Source: Lachnospiraceae bacterium (GTDB taxonomy: Bacteria > Bacillota > Clostridia > Lachnospirales > Lachnospiraceae). Taken from it: a DNA stretch of 59,325 bases. Location of the stretch: NCBI GenBank assembly GCA_910575775.1, contig CAJTEY010000027.1:1-59325 (forward strand), written 5' to 3'. Of this stretch, positions 25,584-35,673 are shown one piece after another; the stretch's first letter is position 1; each line of letters begins with the position of its first letter. The notes beneath the pieces were generated by a model that saw nothing but the letters and a program-made list of their open reading frames with translations, was not told where the DNA came from and did no database searches. Made by a program: the position numbers and the translations under genes.

Positions 25584-27224
25584 CTACGGCTGAGGAGCCG
25601 ATTCAGACTGAGGCGCTGCCTCCGGTAAAGCCGGGTTTCCTTCCGGCTGTCCTGCTCCCGGTACGGCCGAAGCGGCTTCCGGCTGTCCTGTATCCGGCAA
25701 AGCCGGCGTTCCTCCCGGTGTCCCCGCAGGCGGCTCCAGACCCGGCTCCGGCTCCAGAGGTATCTCCTCCAGCGGCTCCGGTTCCGTCCCCGGCAGATGA
25801 TAGCAGATAACCGGCGTATTCTTTTCCACCATACCGTAAATTTCCTGCGCAACCGCATAGGGCAGGTTGACGCAGCCGTGAGAGCCGTTTGTCATGTAGA
25901 TGTTTCTGCCAAACTCACTTCTCCATGTGGCGTCGTGCATTCCCACATTGTTGTTAAAGGGCATCCAGAAATTGACCGGCGTGCTGTACGTTTCTCCGTT
26001 CAAGGTCGCGTTCCGCTCCTTATACGTGATGCCGTAAATCCCCGGCGGCGTAGCGTTTCCTCTTCCTGGATTACCCGACACAAAGTCCGATTCCAGAACG
26101 CATTCTCCATTCTGGTATAAAAACAGATGCTGCGCCGTCAGATTAATCTCCACATAGGAATTTCCGTAGTCCGGCACGTCATGGGAGGCCGCCGTCTGCC
26201 TGTAGACGGGCGTCCGCTCTCCGCCCTCGCCCCGCTCAAGCTGTCCGATCAGCTCCTGTGTCTCCTGCCCCACATCCATCCACCAGCCATAGTCACCCAG
26301 ATCAATCGTGACCTCTTCCCCGTAGCTGGTCATGAACTGTCTCTTATGAAAAATGGTATCGTATTTTTTCCGCAGAGAATTGACATATGCCTTGACCGGT
26401 TCCGGGTCAAGCGACACCTGAGTGCCCTTGCGCACAATCCAGCCCGCAACGGTATCTGCGTCCAGAACTTCCCGCTCCGTTCCAAATGTATAGGTTATGG
26501 CCGTATTCACATAGTTCTGCAGCTTTTCAAATGTCTTCCTGAGGGCCGCATCTTCCGAAGTCACCTTCGGTTCCTCATAACACCCTGCCGCCTCCAGATC
26601 TACCTGTTTTTCCAGACTGTTTACGGCCGCCTTCACCACTTCTATGGTCTTTTCCCGGTTCAGACGGTTTCCCCTGGTTTCTGCTACCAGTTCATAGCCG
26701 CTCCCCGGAACATAATCCCCTATGTACGCATCCGTGGGATCTTTGATAAAATCCTTTTGGAAGCCCCGCAGTGCATCGACTTTTTCTTCCAGCGCCGACT
26801 CCTCGTAAAGGGGCGGCGCATCCGTCCTGTAATCCGCATTCTGCTTCAAAAACCACAGATAACGGTTCTGTCCCTGCAAAACAGCCTGAAACTGCTCTGT
26901 GGAAACGTAGGAAATGCCGATCTCGCTTCCCAGTATTTCCTCCTCCAAGGCCGTGCCGTCTGCCTGACGCTCTATCACCCGGAGCGAATATTTCCCGATC
27001 TGCTCCTCCATCTCCGATATCGTCATGCCCGACACGTCCATCTCGTCTATCATCGTACCGTTTAAAAAACAGCTCTGGTACCGTCCAAGACCCACGATAT
27101 AGACCACAAGCAGGGCAAGAAGGGGTGTCAGAATAAAAGCCGACAAAATCAGAGCTTTGCGCCTTTTTCCTGTCTGTTCCGTATTCTGCTGTGTTTTCTC
27201 CCGGTGTCCGATCTGTAACTTCAT
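25584..27224 (-). CDS. L,D-transpeptidase (YkuD) with peptidoglycan-binding region
   Basis: Membrane-anchored cell-wall enzyme of about 546 aa making 3-3 peptide cross-links. Order: short basic cytoplasmic tail, membrane helix (about 22-44, ALILSAFILTPLLALLVVYIV), an extracellular region of the PG_binding_4 type, the YkuD domain with the catalytic motif GMHDATW...SHGCVNL (Cys nucleophile), and a proline/glutamate-rich tail of about 65 residues containing GTPALPDTGQPEA-like repeats. The start at 27224 (MKLQIGHREK) follows AAAGGAAAG; an upstream extension would run into a repeat element. The Pro-rich tail may span the wall and is less common in the family. Confidence 0.88.
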   Translation of the reverse strand: MKLQIGHREKTQQNTEQTGKRRKALILSAFILTPLLALLVVYIVGLGRYQSCFLNGTMIDEMDVSGMTISEMEEQIGKYSLRVIERQADGTALEEEILGSEIGISYVSTEQFQAVLQGQNRYLWFLKQNADYRTDAPPLYEESALEEKVDALRGFQKDFIKDPTDAYIGDYVPGSGYELVAETRGNRLNREKTIEVVKAAVNSLEKQVDLEAAGCYEEPKVTSEDAALRKTFEKLQNYVNTAITYTFGTEREVLDADTVAGWIVRKGTQVSLDPEPVKAYVNSLRKKYDTIFHKRQFMTSYGEEVTIDLGDYGWWMDVGQETQELIGQLERGEGGERTPVYRQTAASHDVPDYGNSYVEINLTAQHLFLYQNGECVLESDFVSGNPGRGNATPPGIYGITYKERNATLNGETYSTPVNFWMPFNNNVGMHDATWRSEFGRNIYMTNGSHGCVNLPYAVAQEIYGMVEKNTPVICYHLPGTEPEPLEEIPLEPEPGLEPPAGTPGGTPALPDTGQPEAASAVPGAGQPEGNPALPEAAPQSESAPQP

Positions 27225-27269
27225 CTGCTCTGCTTTCCTTTTACTGAAATAATCGTTTCTTCCCGTGCC

Positions 27270-27397
27270 GCGCGTATAAGCAGGCTCGAAATGCTTCGCA
27301 TTTCTCACTCGCGTTGCTCGTCATAAGCCTTCCGAAGTCTGCGCTCATGCCGGCATGGCGCTTCCTTCGTCTGTCTTCTGACTCTGCTTATACGCGC
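27270..27397 (-). repeat. Palindromic-ended intergenic repeat, diverged copy
   Basis: A 128-bp element with perfect 14-bp terminal inverted repeats GCGCGTATAAGCAG / CTGCTTATACGCGC. Read on the minus strand it carries the same order of motifs as the tandem copies at 55114-55396: AAGCAGAGTCAGAA, a CATGCCGGCATG hairpin, TTATGACGAGCAACGCGA and ATGCGAAGCAT. It lies between gltD and the L,D-transpeptidase gene. It has no coding capacity. Confidence 0.75.
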
Positions 27398-27433
27398 AAA
27401 AAAAGAATGCTATACAAAATTAGTATAACATTC
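27398..27433 (-). terminator. Rho-independent terminator of gltBD
   Basis: Minus strand: GAATGTTATAC pairs with GTATAGCATTC (one G-U pair), followed by TTTTTTT. Confidence 0.85.
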
Positions 27434-27486
27434 CTTTCCTGAGATTTCACTCCTCTTTTTCCTGGAAAATTACGCAAAAAATTACA

Positions 27487-28980
27487 TCATTGCACATACA
27501 GGTTCGTATACCCCATCAGGCTCGCGTCCATCTCCCTTGCGCACTCTCTGCCCTGCCGGATGGCCTTCACCACAAGGGACTGCCCGGTGTGCATATCGCC
27601 CGCAGTAAACACCCTGTCCACGCTGGCCGCGAATCTCCCAGCAACCGTCTTTACGTTAGTTCTGTCGTCCACCTCCACCTTGAAAGCATCCGTCACATAT
27701 TTCTGACTGCCAAGAAAACCCGCCGCGATCAGTACAATCTCCGCATCCAGCGTCTTTTCCGACCCTTCCACCTCCTGCATGCGCATGCGCCCTGTCTCCC
27801 GGTCTTTCTCCCATGCCAGCGAAATGATTTTCACGGCTTTCAGACTGCCGCTTTTGTCTTTGACAAACTCCTTCACCGTGGACTCGTAAATCCGGGGATC
27901 ACGGCCGTAAACCGCGATTGCCTCCTCCTGCCCATAATCGGTCTTACAGATCTTTGGCCACTGGGGCCAGGGATTGTTATCTGCCCTCGTATCAGGCGCC
28001 TTTGGCATCATCTCGATCTGCGTCACGGACTTCGCCCCGTGGCGGATGGCCGTGCCCACGCAGTCGTTCCCGGTATCCCCGCCGCCGATGACCACCACGT
28101 TTTTGTCCTTCGTGTCCACATACTTTTTATCCGCAAAATCCGAATCCAGCAGGCTCTTCGTGTTTGCCGCCAGAAAATCCACCGCAAAATAAATGCCTTT
28201 GGCATCCCTGCCCGGCGCGCTGATGTCCCTTGGCTGGGAGGAGCCGCAGCACAGCGCCACCCGGTCAAACTCCTGCAGCAGCTTCTCCGCCTTTACCGCC
28301 TTACCGATATCGCAGTTTGTCACAAAGGTCACGCCTTCCTCTTCCATGACTTTGATCTTGCGGTCAATGACGTGTTTCTCCAGCTTCATATTGGGAATAC
28401 CGTACATCAGCAGGCCGCCAATCCGATCGGAGCGTTCAAACACCGTCACCAGATGTCCTCTTCGGTTGAGCTGGTCCGCCACCGCGAGGCCGGAAGGGCC
28501 GCTGCCCACCACCGCCACCTTCTTGCCGGTGCGCACCTTGGGCGGTCTGGCCGCCGCATAGCCCTTTTCATAAGCGTTTTCAATGATGGCGTACTCGTTT
28601 TCCCTCGTGGAAACCGCATCGCCGTTCAGACCGCAGGTACAGGCCGCCTCGCACAGCGCAGGACAGACTCTCGACGTAAATTCCGGGAAATTGTTGGTCT
28701 TGTGCAGACGGTAGTAGGCCTGTTCCCAGTTACCCGTATAAACCAGATCGTTCCACTCCGGCACGAGATTGTGCAGCGGACATCCTGAAGTCATGCCGCC
28801 CAGCGTCATGCCGGACTGGCAGAACGGCACACCGCAGTCCATACAGCGCGCGCCCTGTTCCCGCTGTTCCTCCACAGTCAGATGCACATGAAATTCATTA
28901 AAGTTCCGAATGCGCTTCTCCGGGCTCACATCCGCCGAAACCCTGCGCTCATATTCCATAAATCCTGTCGGTTTTCCCAT
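27487..28980 (-). CDS. gltD: Glutamate synthase small subunit (NADPH-dependent)
   Basis: A 497-aa flavoprotein that passes electrons from NADPH through FAD and Fe-S clusters to the large subunit, which makes two glutamates from glutamine and 2-oxoglutarate. N-terminal cysteines for 4Fe-4S clusters: RCMDCGVPFCQSG, GCPLHN and CPALCEAACTCGLN. The FAD site is VAVVGSGPSGLAVADQL and the NADPH site VVVIGGGDTGNDCVGTA. The length is standard. It begins 2 bp after the gltB stop, so the two subunits are translationally linked. Cytoplasmic. Confidence 0.95.
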   Translation of the reverse strand: MGKPTGFMEYERRVSADVSPEKRIRNFNEFHVHLTVEEQREQGARCMDCGVPFCQSGMTLGGMTSGCPLHNLVPEWNDLVYTGNWEQAYYRLHKTNNFPEFTSRVCPALCEAACTCGLNGDAVSTRENEYAIIENAYEKGYAAARPPKVRTGKKVAVVGSGPSGLAVADQLNRRGHLVTVFERSDRIGGLLMYGIPNMKLEKHVIDRKIKVMEEEGVTFVTNCDIGKAVKAEKLLQEFDRVALCCGSSQPRDISAPGRDAKGIYFAVDFLAANTKSLLDSDFADKKYVDTKDKNVVVIGGGDTGNDCVGTAIRHGAKSVTQIEMMPKAPDTRADNNPWPQWPKICKTDYGQEEAIAVYGRDPRIYESTVKEFVKDKSGSLKAVKIISLAWEKDRETGRMRMQEVEGSEKTLDAEIVLIAAGFLGSQKYVTDAFKVEVDDRTNVKTVAGRFAASVDRVFTAGDMHTGQSLVVKAIRQGRECAREMDASLMGYTNLYVQ

Positions 28981-28982
28981 GT

Positions 28983-31900
28983 TTATATCTTCTCCTTATC
29001 CTTCTTATAAAACGCCTCGATCTGTGCCTGCTCTGCACTCAGGCCCTTCTCCTCCATCTGGGCGATGGACTTTAGCATGATCTCGTAATCGTGGGGAATG
29101 ATCTTCTTAAACTTCGGCAGATATTCCCCGAAATTGTCCAGAATCTCCTTTCCCTTGGCGGAATTGGTACAAGCCACATGTTCCCCGATCATCTCTTTCA
29201 GCGCAAGAACATCATATTTCGAGGTGATTTCATAGGAGGAAACCATTTCTTTGTTGGTTTTCGTGTAAAGATCGTTGTTCTCATCCAGCACATAGGCGAT
29301 GCCGCCGCTCATGCCCGCCGCAAAGTTTTTGCCCACGGAGCCGATAATCACCACACAGCCTCCTGTCATATATTCACAGCCGTGGTCGCCCACACCCTCC
29401 ACCACCGTTGCGGCGCCGGAGTTCCTGACACAGAACCGCTCACCGGCCGCGCCATTGATGAAGGCCTTGCCGGAAGTAGCTCCGTAGAATGCCACGTTGC
29501 CGATGATGATATTTTCGTCCTGCCTGAACGTGGATCCCTTGGGCGGATAAACCACCAGCTTTCCTCCCGACAAGCCCTTTCCGAAGTAATCATTGGAATC
29601 ACCCGCCAGTTCCAGTGTGAGCCCTTTCGGGATGAACGCGCCGAAACTCTGTCCGCCGGAACCCCTGCACAGGATATGATAGGTGTCCTCCTCCAGCGTG
29701 TCACCGAATCTTCTCGTGATCTCCGAACCGAAGATAGTGCCGAAGGTGCGGTCCGTGTTGGACACGTCCACTTCCAGGCTCCGTTTCTGTCCGCTCTCAA
29801 TTGACTTGGAAAGCTGCTTTAATAGCACCCTCTCGTCAAGTGTCTTTTCCAGGTGGAAGTCGTACACCTGCTTCGGATCAAAGATAACTTTCTCCCTGCT
29901 CCCCTCATAAGGATTCTTCAGAATCAAGGTAAGATCCACTTTGCGCTGGCGGTCTGTCAGGTTCTCCTTCACCTTCAAAAATTCTGTCCTGCCCACCAGC
30001 TCATCTACCCTGCGCACACCCAGCTTCGCCATATACTCCCGCAGCTCCTGGGCGATGAACCGCATAAAGTTCTCCACATATTCGGGCTTTCCCGTAAAGC
30101 GTCTGCGAAGTTCCGGGTTCTGGGTTGCCACGCCCACAGGGCAGGTGTCCAGATTGCAGACACGCATCATCAGACATCCCAGGGTCACAAGAGGCGCAGT
30201 GGCAAAGCCAAACTCCTCCGCTCCGAGAATCGCAGCGATGGCCACATCCCGTCCGCTCATCAGCTTCCCGTCCGTCTCGACGCGGACTTTGTTTCTAAGA
30301 CCGTTCTGGATCAGCGTCTGGTGGGTCTCCGCCAGTCCAAGCTCCCAGGGCAGTCCCGCGTTATGGATGGAATTGCGGGGCGCAGCCCCCGTGCCGCCGT
30401 CATAGCCGCTTACCAGTATCACCTGTGCCCCCGCTTTCGCCACACCTGCTGCCACCGTTCCAACACCCGCCTCGGAAACGAGCTTCACCGAAATCCGCGC
30501 CCTGGTATTGGCATTTTTCAAATCGTAAATCAACTGCGCCAGATCCTCGATGGAATAAATGTCGTGGTGCGGCGGCGGGGAAATCAGCCCCACGCCGGGC
30601 GTGGAATGTCTCGTCTTTGCAATCCACGGATATACCTTGCCGCCGGGAAGGTGCCCGCCCTCGCCGGGCTTCGCCCCCTGCGCCATCTTGATCTGAATTT
30701 CCTGGGCGCTGTTCAAGTATTCGCTTGTGACGCCGAACCTTCCGCTTGCCACCTGTTTGATAGCGGAACAGCGGTTTAAGCCGTCCGGCCCCACCGTCAG
30801 CCTCTCCCGATCCTCCCCGCCCTCGCCGGAATTGGATTTGCCGTGCAGACGGTTCATGGCGATGGCCAGCGTCTCGTGCGCCTCCCTGGAAATGGAGCCG
30901 TAGGACATGGCTCCCGTCTTAAACCTTGTGACAATCGTGTCAACACTCTCCACTTCCTCTATCGGCACGGGTTTCTTCGCAAAACGGAAGTCCATCAGCC
31001 CCCGCAGATTTCTGATGCTCTCCTCATTGTTGACCGCCCTGGTATATTTCTTAAATAATTCATAGTCACCCCGTCTGGTTGACTCTTGCAGTAAATGAAT
31101 GGTTTCCGGGTTGTACAGGTGTTCATCCGCACCGCTCCTCATTTCGTGATGTCCCGTGCTGTCCAGCGTCAGATCTGTAGATAGACCAAGTGGGTCAAAC
31201 GCCATCGAATGCAGGGCATCCACCTCCTCCTCGATATCTTTCAAGCTGATGCCGCCCACCCGGCAGACCGTATTGGTAAAATATCTGTTAATCACCTCTT
31301 TGTCTATGCCGATGGCCTCAAAAATCTTGGAGCCCTGATAAGACTGGATGGTAGAAATACCCATCTTGGAGGCGATCTTTACAATCCCATGTAAAACCGC
31401 GTCATTGTAGTCATTGACAGCCGCATAGTAGTCCTTATCCAGCATGCGGTTGTCGATCAGCTCACGGATGCTCTCCTGTGCCAGATAGGGGTTGACTGCC
31501 GATGCGCCGAAACCGAGCAGGGTTGCAAAATGGTGTACCTCCCTCGGCTCTGCGGATTCTAAGATGATGTCCACACTTGTTCTCTTCCCCGTGCTGACCA
31601 GATGCTGCTGCAGGGCCGACACAGCCAGCAGGGACGGAATCGCCACCCGGTTCTCATCCACACCTCTGTCTGACAGGATCAGAATATTCGCCCCGTCCCG
31701 GTATGCCCTGTCCACCTCCACAAAAAGCCGCTCGATGGCCTTTTCCAGTCTGGTATTCTTATAGTAGGTGATGGGAATCACCTCCACCCGAAACCCTTCC
31801 GCCTTCATGGCCTTGATCTTGAGCAGATCGGTACTTGTGAGAATCGGATTATGCACCTGGAGCATGTTACAGTTTTCCGGTGTCTCCTCCAGGAGATTGC

Positions 31901-33536
31901 CGTCCTGCCCCAGATAGACCGTGGTGGAAGTAACTACCTCTTCACGAATCGCGTCGATGGGCGGGTTCGTCACCTGGGCAAAAAGCTGTTTGAAGTAGTG
32001 GAACAACGGATGATGCGCTTTCGACAGCACGGGAATTGGTGTGTCCACACCCATAGCCGCAACCGCCTCCCCGCCGTTTTCCGCCATCGGCAGGATGCTC
32101 GTCTTTAAATCCTCGTAAGTGTAGCCGAACGCCTTCTGCATCCGCTGCCTTTCTTCGTCCGTAAATTCCGGCACGCGCTGGTTGGGAATCTTTAGCTCCT
32201 TCAAAGTCACCAGTTTGCTGTCGAGCCACTCGCCGTAAGGCTGTGCAGACGCATATTTTTCCTTCAGTTCATCGTCATCAATGACTCTTCCCTGCACCGT
32301 ATCCACCAGGAGCATCTTGCCGGGATGGAGTCTTTCTTTCACCACAATCTTCGATGGGTCAATGTCCAGCACTCCGACTTCCGAGGAGAGAATCAGCGTG
32401 TCGTCGTCCGTAATCATATAGCGGGAAGGCCGCAGACCATTTCGGTCAAGCACTGCCCCCATGATATCCCCGTCACTGAACAGAATAGACGCCGGACCGT
32501 CCCACGGCTCCATCATGGTGGCATAATACTGGTAGAAGTCCTTTTTCTTCTGTGACATCGTCTTGTTGTTTTCCCACGGCTCCGGAATGGTAATCATCAC
32601 CGCAAGAGGCAGCGGCATCCCGCTCATCACGAGAAATTCCAGCGTATTGTCAAGCATGGCCGAGTCGGAGCCGGAGGCGTTAATGGCAGGAAGGATCTTA
32701 TGCATCTGCCCTTTTAGATGTTCGGACTCCATGTTCTCCTCCCTGGCCTGCATTTTGTCCGCGTTGCCCCGGATCGTGTTGATCTCCCCGTTGTGCACAA
32801 TGAAGCGGTTCGGATGGGCCCTCTCCCAGCTCGGATTTGTATTGGTGGAAAACCGAGAGTGCACCATAGCAATGGCCGACTCATAGTCCTTATCCTGCAA
32901 GTCCGTAAAGAACGTGCGAAGCTGTCCCACCAGAAACATGCCCTTGTACACAATCGTCCGGCTGGAGAGACTGACCACATAAGTCAAATCCGTGGACTGC
33001 TCAAAGGTCCTCCGCAGGATATAGAGCTTTCTGTCAAAGGCAGGGCCTTTCTCCACGTCCGCCGGCTTTCTGATAAACGCCTGCATGATGCACGGCATAC
33101 ATTCCACCGCCTTGTGTCCCAGTACAGACGGGACCGTAGGCACAGTGCGCCAGCCCAAAAGCGGCAGACCCTCTTTCTGCGCGATGATCTCAAACATTTT
33201 CTTCGCCTGGCTGCGCTGCAGCTCATCCTGCGGGAAAAAGAACGTTCCCACACCGTACTCCCTCTCTCCGCCGATGTCGAAGCCCAGTTCTTTCGTCACC
33301 TTCCGCATGAACTTGTGGGGCATCTGCGTGAGAATCCCCACGCCGTCTCCCGTCTCGCCGTCCGCATCCTTGCCGGCCCTGTGTTCCAGATTCTCCACAA
33401 TTTTAAGGGCATTTTCCACGATGGCGCGGCTTTTTTTGCCCTTGATATTCACACATGCGCCGATCCCGCAGTTGTCATGTTCAAATTCCTCCCGATAGAG
33501 AGGGGATTTCGGGGTGGTTGTCTTTACATCAAACAT
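28983..33536 (-). CDS. gltB: Glutamate synthase large subunit
   Basis: A 1517-aa enzyme with an N-terminal class II glutamine amidotransferase domain; after removal of about 22 residues, Cys in HDNCGIGACV becomes the N-terminal nucleophile. A central domain, an FMN-binding synthase domain (KPGEGGHLPGGKVYPWIA; GYDGGTGAAPRNSI) and the 3Fe-4S cysteines CLMMRVCNLDTCPVG follow, then a C-terminal beta-helix with repeated Gly motifs. Ammonia is channelled internally to 2-oxoglutarate. I set the start at 33536 (MFDVKTTTPKSPLYR) with AGGAG upstream; an extension to 33641 would cover the promoter. It forms an operon with gltD. Confidence 0.96.
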   Translation of the reverse strand: MFDVKTTTPKSPLYREEFEHDNCGIGACVNIKGKKSRAIVENALKIVENLEHRAGKDADGETGDGVGILTQMPHKFMRKVTKELGFDIGGEREYGVGTFFFPQDELQRSQAKKMFEIIAQKEGLPLLGWRTVPTVPSVLGHKAVECMPCIMQAFIRKPADVEKGPAFDRKLYILRRTFEQSTDLTYVVSLSSRTIVYKGMFLVGQLRTFFTDLQDKDYESAIAMVHSRFSTNTNPSWERAHPNRFIVHNGEINTIRGNADKMQAREENMESEHLKGQMHKILPAINASGSDSAMLDNTLEFLVMSGMPLPLAVMITIPEPWENNKTMSQKKKDFYQYYATMMEPWDGPASILFSDGDIMGAVLDRNGLRPSRYMITDDDTLILSSEVGVLDIDPSKIVVKERLHPGKMLLVDTVQGRVIDDDELKEKYASAQPYGEWLDSKLVTLKELKIPNQRVPEFTDEERQRMQKAFGYTYEDLKTSILPMAENGGEAVAAMGVDTPIPVLSKAHHPLFHYFKQLFAQVTNPPIDAIREEVVTSTTVYLGQDGNLLEETPENCNMLQVHNPILTSTDLLKIKAMKAEGFRVEVIPITYYKNTRLEKAIERLFVEVDRAYRDGANILILSDRGVDENRVAIPSLLAVSALQQHLVSTGKRTSVDIILESAEPREVHHFATLLGFGASAVNPYLAQESIRELIDNRMLDKDYYAAVNDYNDAVLHGIVKIASKMGISTIQSYQGSKIFEAIGIDKEVINRYFTNTVCRVGGISLKDIEEEVDALHSMAFDPLGLSTDLTLDSTGHHEMRSGADEHLYNPETIHLLQESTRRGDYELFKKYTRAVNNEESIRNLRGLMDFRFAKKPVPIEEVESVDTIVTRFKTGAMSYGSISREAHETLAIAMNRLHGKSNSGEGGEDRERLTVGPDGLNRCSAIKQVASGRFGVTSEYLNSAQEIQIKMAQGAKPGEGGHLPGGKVYPWIAKTRHSTPGVGLISPPPHHDIYSIEDLAQLIYDLKNANTRARISVKLVSEAGVGTVAAGVAKAGAQVILVSGYDGGTGAAPRNSIHNAGLPWELGLAETHQTLIQNGLRNKVRVETDGKLMSGRDVAIAAILGAEEFGFATAPLVTLGCLMMRVCNLDTCPVGVATQNPELRRRFTGKPEYVENFMRFIAQELREYMAKLGVRRVDELVGRTEFLKVKENLTDRQRKVDLTLILKNPYEGSREKVIFDPKQVYDFHLEKTLDERVLLKQLSKSIESGQKRSLEVDVSNTDRTFGTIFGSEITRRFGDTLEEDTYHILCRGSGGQSFGAFIPKGLTLELAGDSNDYFGKGLSGGKLVVYPPKGSTFRQDENIIIGNVAFYGATSGKAFINGAAGERFCVRNSGAATVVEGVGDHGCEYMTGGCVVIIGSVGKNFAAGMSGGIAYVLDENNDLYTKTNKEMVSSYEITSKYDVLALKEMIGEHVACTNSAKGKEILDNFGEYLPKFKKIIPHDYEIMLKSIAQMEEKGLSAEQAQIEAFYKKDKEKI

Positions 33537-33628
33537 AAGCTTTTCTCCTGACTTTCTATAGGTATCTTTCAGATAAGAAAAAACGCAAAAGAGACATCTA
33601 GCGCTCCTTTGCGTTCTACATGTATACA

Positions 33629-33657
33629 ATAATACACCCACTTAGACAGTTTGTAAA
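33629..33657 (-). promoter_or_regulatory. Promoter of gltBD
   Basis: Minus strand: TTTACA (33652-33657), 17-bp spacer, TATTAT (33629-33634), about 93 bp upstream of the start. Confidence 0.6.
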
Positions 33658-33700
33658 TAAAGACTTTTCATCGAATTGTCAGATAATTCGGCTGTTCTTA

Positions 33701-35047
33701 TCATCCTTTTTGCAATGAAATGGAAGCAGGCTTCCGAATCAGAATATGAAGCAGAATAACTGCCAATATGGCCGTCAACAGATCGGAGACAGCCTGCGCC
33801 ATCAGAACGCCGGAATAGGCAAATGTTTTTGAAGCAATGAACAGGACGGCCGCAAACACCACCCCCTGCCTGCTGACAGACAGAAGAAACGCGCCAACGG
33901 CTTTTCCCGCCGATTGAAACGTACAGGTCGTCACCAGCACAACCGCCGTAAACACCATTCCCATCTGCTGCATGCGGAGCATGGGAACGCCGATTTCAAT
34001 AATGGATGCGTCCTGCATAAACAGCCCGATCATGGCAGGCGCCGCAAGGGAAAGCGCTCCTGCCAGCACTGCCGCCGCACCACATTCAAATTCGTAGCAG
34101 AACCGTAGAATTTCCTTGAGGCGCGCATGGTTTTTTGCCCCGTAATTGTAGCCGATCAGCGGCTGCGCTCCAAACGCAAAACCCACCAGAATCAGAACCG
34201 CAATCAGGTTCACCTTCATCACAATCCCCCTAGCCGCAACCCTGTCGTTTCCGTATGGCAGCAAAGACCGGTTCGTCAGCGCGATCCCGATACTCTGCAT
34301 CAGATTCGTAATGGACGCCGGAATCCCGATTGCCAGAATCTGCCCAACCTCGGCGATATGAATATGAAATCCCGCCGGGTTGATGGAAAGCCGCCGGCTT
34401 TTCTTTAAAAGAAACCAGACATAAAAGAGATCCGCAAAGATATTTCCGATCACGGTCGCAATGGCCGCGCCTGCCGCACCAAGCCCCAATACGGAAATAA
34501 AGACAGGATCCAAAATCATATTGACAACTGCGCCCAATATATTACCCGTCATAGCCGCTGTCGCAAATCCTTCCGTCCGCAGCAGATTGGACGGCGTAAA
34601 AGATAAGATAATAAACGGCGCGCCCAGCACGATATAAGTAAAATAGCCGGACGCATAGGAAATTGTGTCCTGATCCGCTCCCAGCACATAAAGAATCGGC
34701 TCACGAAGCATCATCATCACTATCGTCACCACAATCCCGCATAAAATCGCCGCATAAAAACAAAACACACTGAGGCGTTTTCCATCCTCATCCTTCTTCT
34801 CACCGAACAGCCGGGAAATGACGGAGCTTCCTCCCAACCCAAAAATATCGCCGAGCGCAATCATCAGGGTAAAAACCGGCGCGCTCAAAGATACCCCCGC
34901 CACCAGATTTGTGTTGCCCGTCTGCGCAATAAAATAGGTGTCTACCATATTGTAAACCAGTGAGACAACCATGCTAAACACCACCGGCAGGGCTAATGTA
35001 AAGTATGCTTTCGGCACAGGCGCTTTTTCAAACAACTCATTTTCCAT
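33701..35047 (-). CDS. MATE family efflux transporter
   Basis: Membrane antiporter of about 448 aa with twelve hydrophobic helices, exporting drugs or metabolites against Na+ or H+. The N-terminal half shows FTLALPVVFSMVVSLVYNMVDTYFI and the pore region GLGGSSVISRLFGEKK, both typical. The start at 35047 (MENELFEKAPV) follows GGAGGATGGG; a TTG further up is less likely. It lies 25 bp after a GNAT acetyltransferase gene and is probably co-transcribed. Substrate unknown. Confidence 0.92.
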   Translation of the reverse strand: MENELFEKAPVPKAYFTLALPVVFSMVVSLVYNMVDTYFIAQTGNTNLVAGVSLSAPVFTLMIALGDIFGLGGSSVISRLFGEKKDEDGKRLSVFCFYAAILCGIVVTIVMMMLREPILYVLGADQDTISYASGYFTYIVLGAPFIILSFTPSNLLRTEGFATAAMTGNILGAVVNMILDPVFISVLGLGAAGAAIATVIGNIFADLFYVWFLLKKSRRLSINPAGFHIHIAEVGQILAIGIPASITNLMQSIGIALTNRSLLPYGNDRVAARGIVMKVNLIAVLILVGFAFGAQPLIGYNYGAKNHARLKEILRFCYEFECGAAAVLAGALSLAAPAMIGLFMQDASIIEIGVPMLRMQQMGMVFTAVVLVTTCTFQSAGKAVGAFLLSVSRQGVVFAAVLFIASKTFAYSGVLMAQAVSDLLTAILAVILLHILIRKPASISLQKG

Positions 35048-35072
35048 CGTCCCATCCTCCGACAAAATACGG

Positions 35073-35573
35073 TTACGGCCTTTCGCCCGTCTCTCTTTTT
35101 TCGTAAAACACCAAAGTAAGTCTGTCGTTTACGACCTCTGTTTTGCCCGTCCGCCGGTACCCCATCTTCTCATACAGATGACAGTTTTTCGGCTCCTGCA
35201 AAATGGTGTCCAGCTCCCAGTTTCCGCTTCCATGCGCTTCTTCACAGAGCCGTAACGCTTTCTGTGCAATGCCTCTTCCCTGAAATTCCGGCATGATAAA
35301 AATGGGAGAAATTCTTTTATTTTTTCCGTATTCTTTCCAGTCGACCACACGGACGGCCCCCACCTTTGTCTGTCCAACACAGATAAAATAATAAGAGGTA
35401 ACGTCCTGCCTCAGACGCGCCTCCACTTTTTCCACGCTTTCACTTGCGGGACTCGTTTCAAAATCCTGATATTTCTCCAGCAGCTCCCTAAATGCCGCTA
35501 TCTGCATGGCGTGGATTTCCTTCGCGTCGTCAAGATCCGCCCTGACTAAATTTATTTCCATGTGATTTTTCAT
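35073..35573 (-). CDS. GNAT family N-acetyltransferase
   Basis: Cytoplasmic acetyltransferase of about 166 aa transferring acetyl from acetyl-CoA to an unknown amine. The acetyl-CoA loop is QGRGIAQKAL, preceded by the beta-strand ISPIFIMPEF, and the C-terminal LYEKMGYRRTGKTE is typical. The start at 35573 (MKNHMEIN) follows GAGGGAAG. It is the first gene of a short operon with a MATE pump, so a role in detoxification is possible. Confidence 0.85.
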   Translation of the reverse strand: MKNHMEINLVRADLDDAKEIHAMQIAAFRELLEKYQDFETSPASESVEKVEARLRQDVTSYYFICVGQTKVGAVRVVDWKEYGKNKRISPIFIMPEFQGRGIAQKALRLCEEAHGSGNWELDTILQEPKNCHLYEKMGYRRTGKTEVVNDRLTLVFYEKRETGERP

Positions 35574-35673
35574 GCTTCCCTCATGCTTCCAGTCTGATGC
35601 CTGCACAAAGATTCCGGCATCCTTATTTTTTCAGTCCGTTCTTACAAAGTCTATCCTGCACTGCCCCGAAATT

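Noticed and set aside
32718..33551. Plus-strand open frame opposite gltB
   Set aside because: Antisense shadow of a very well supported glutamate synthase gene.
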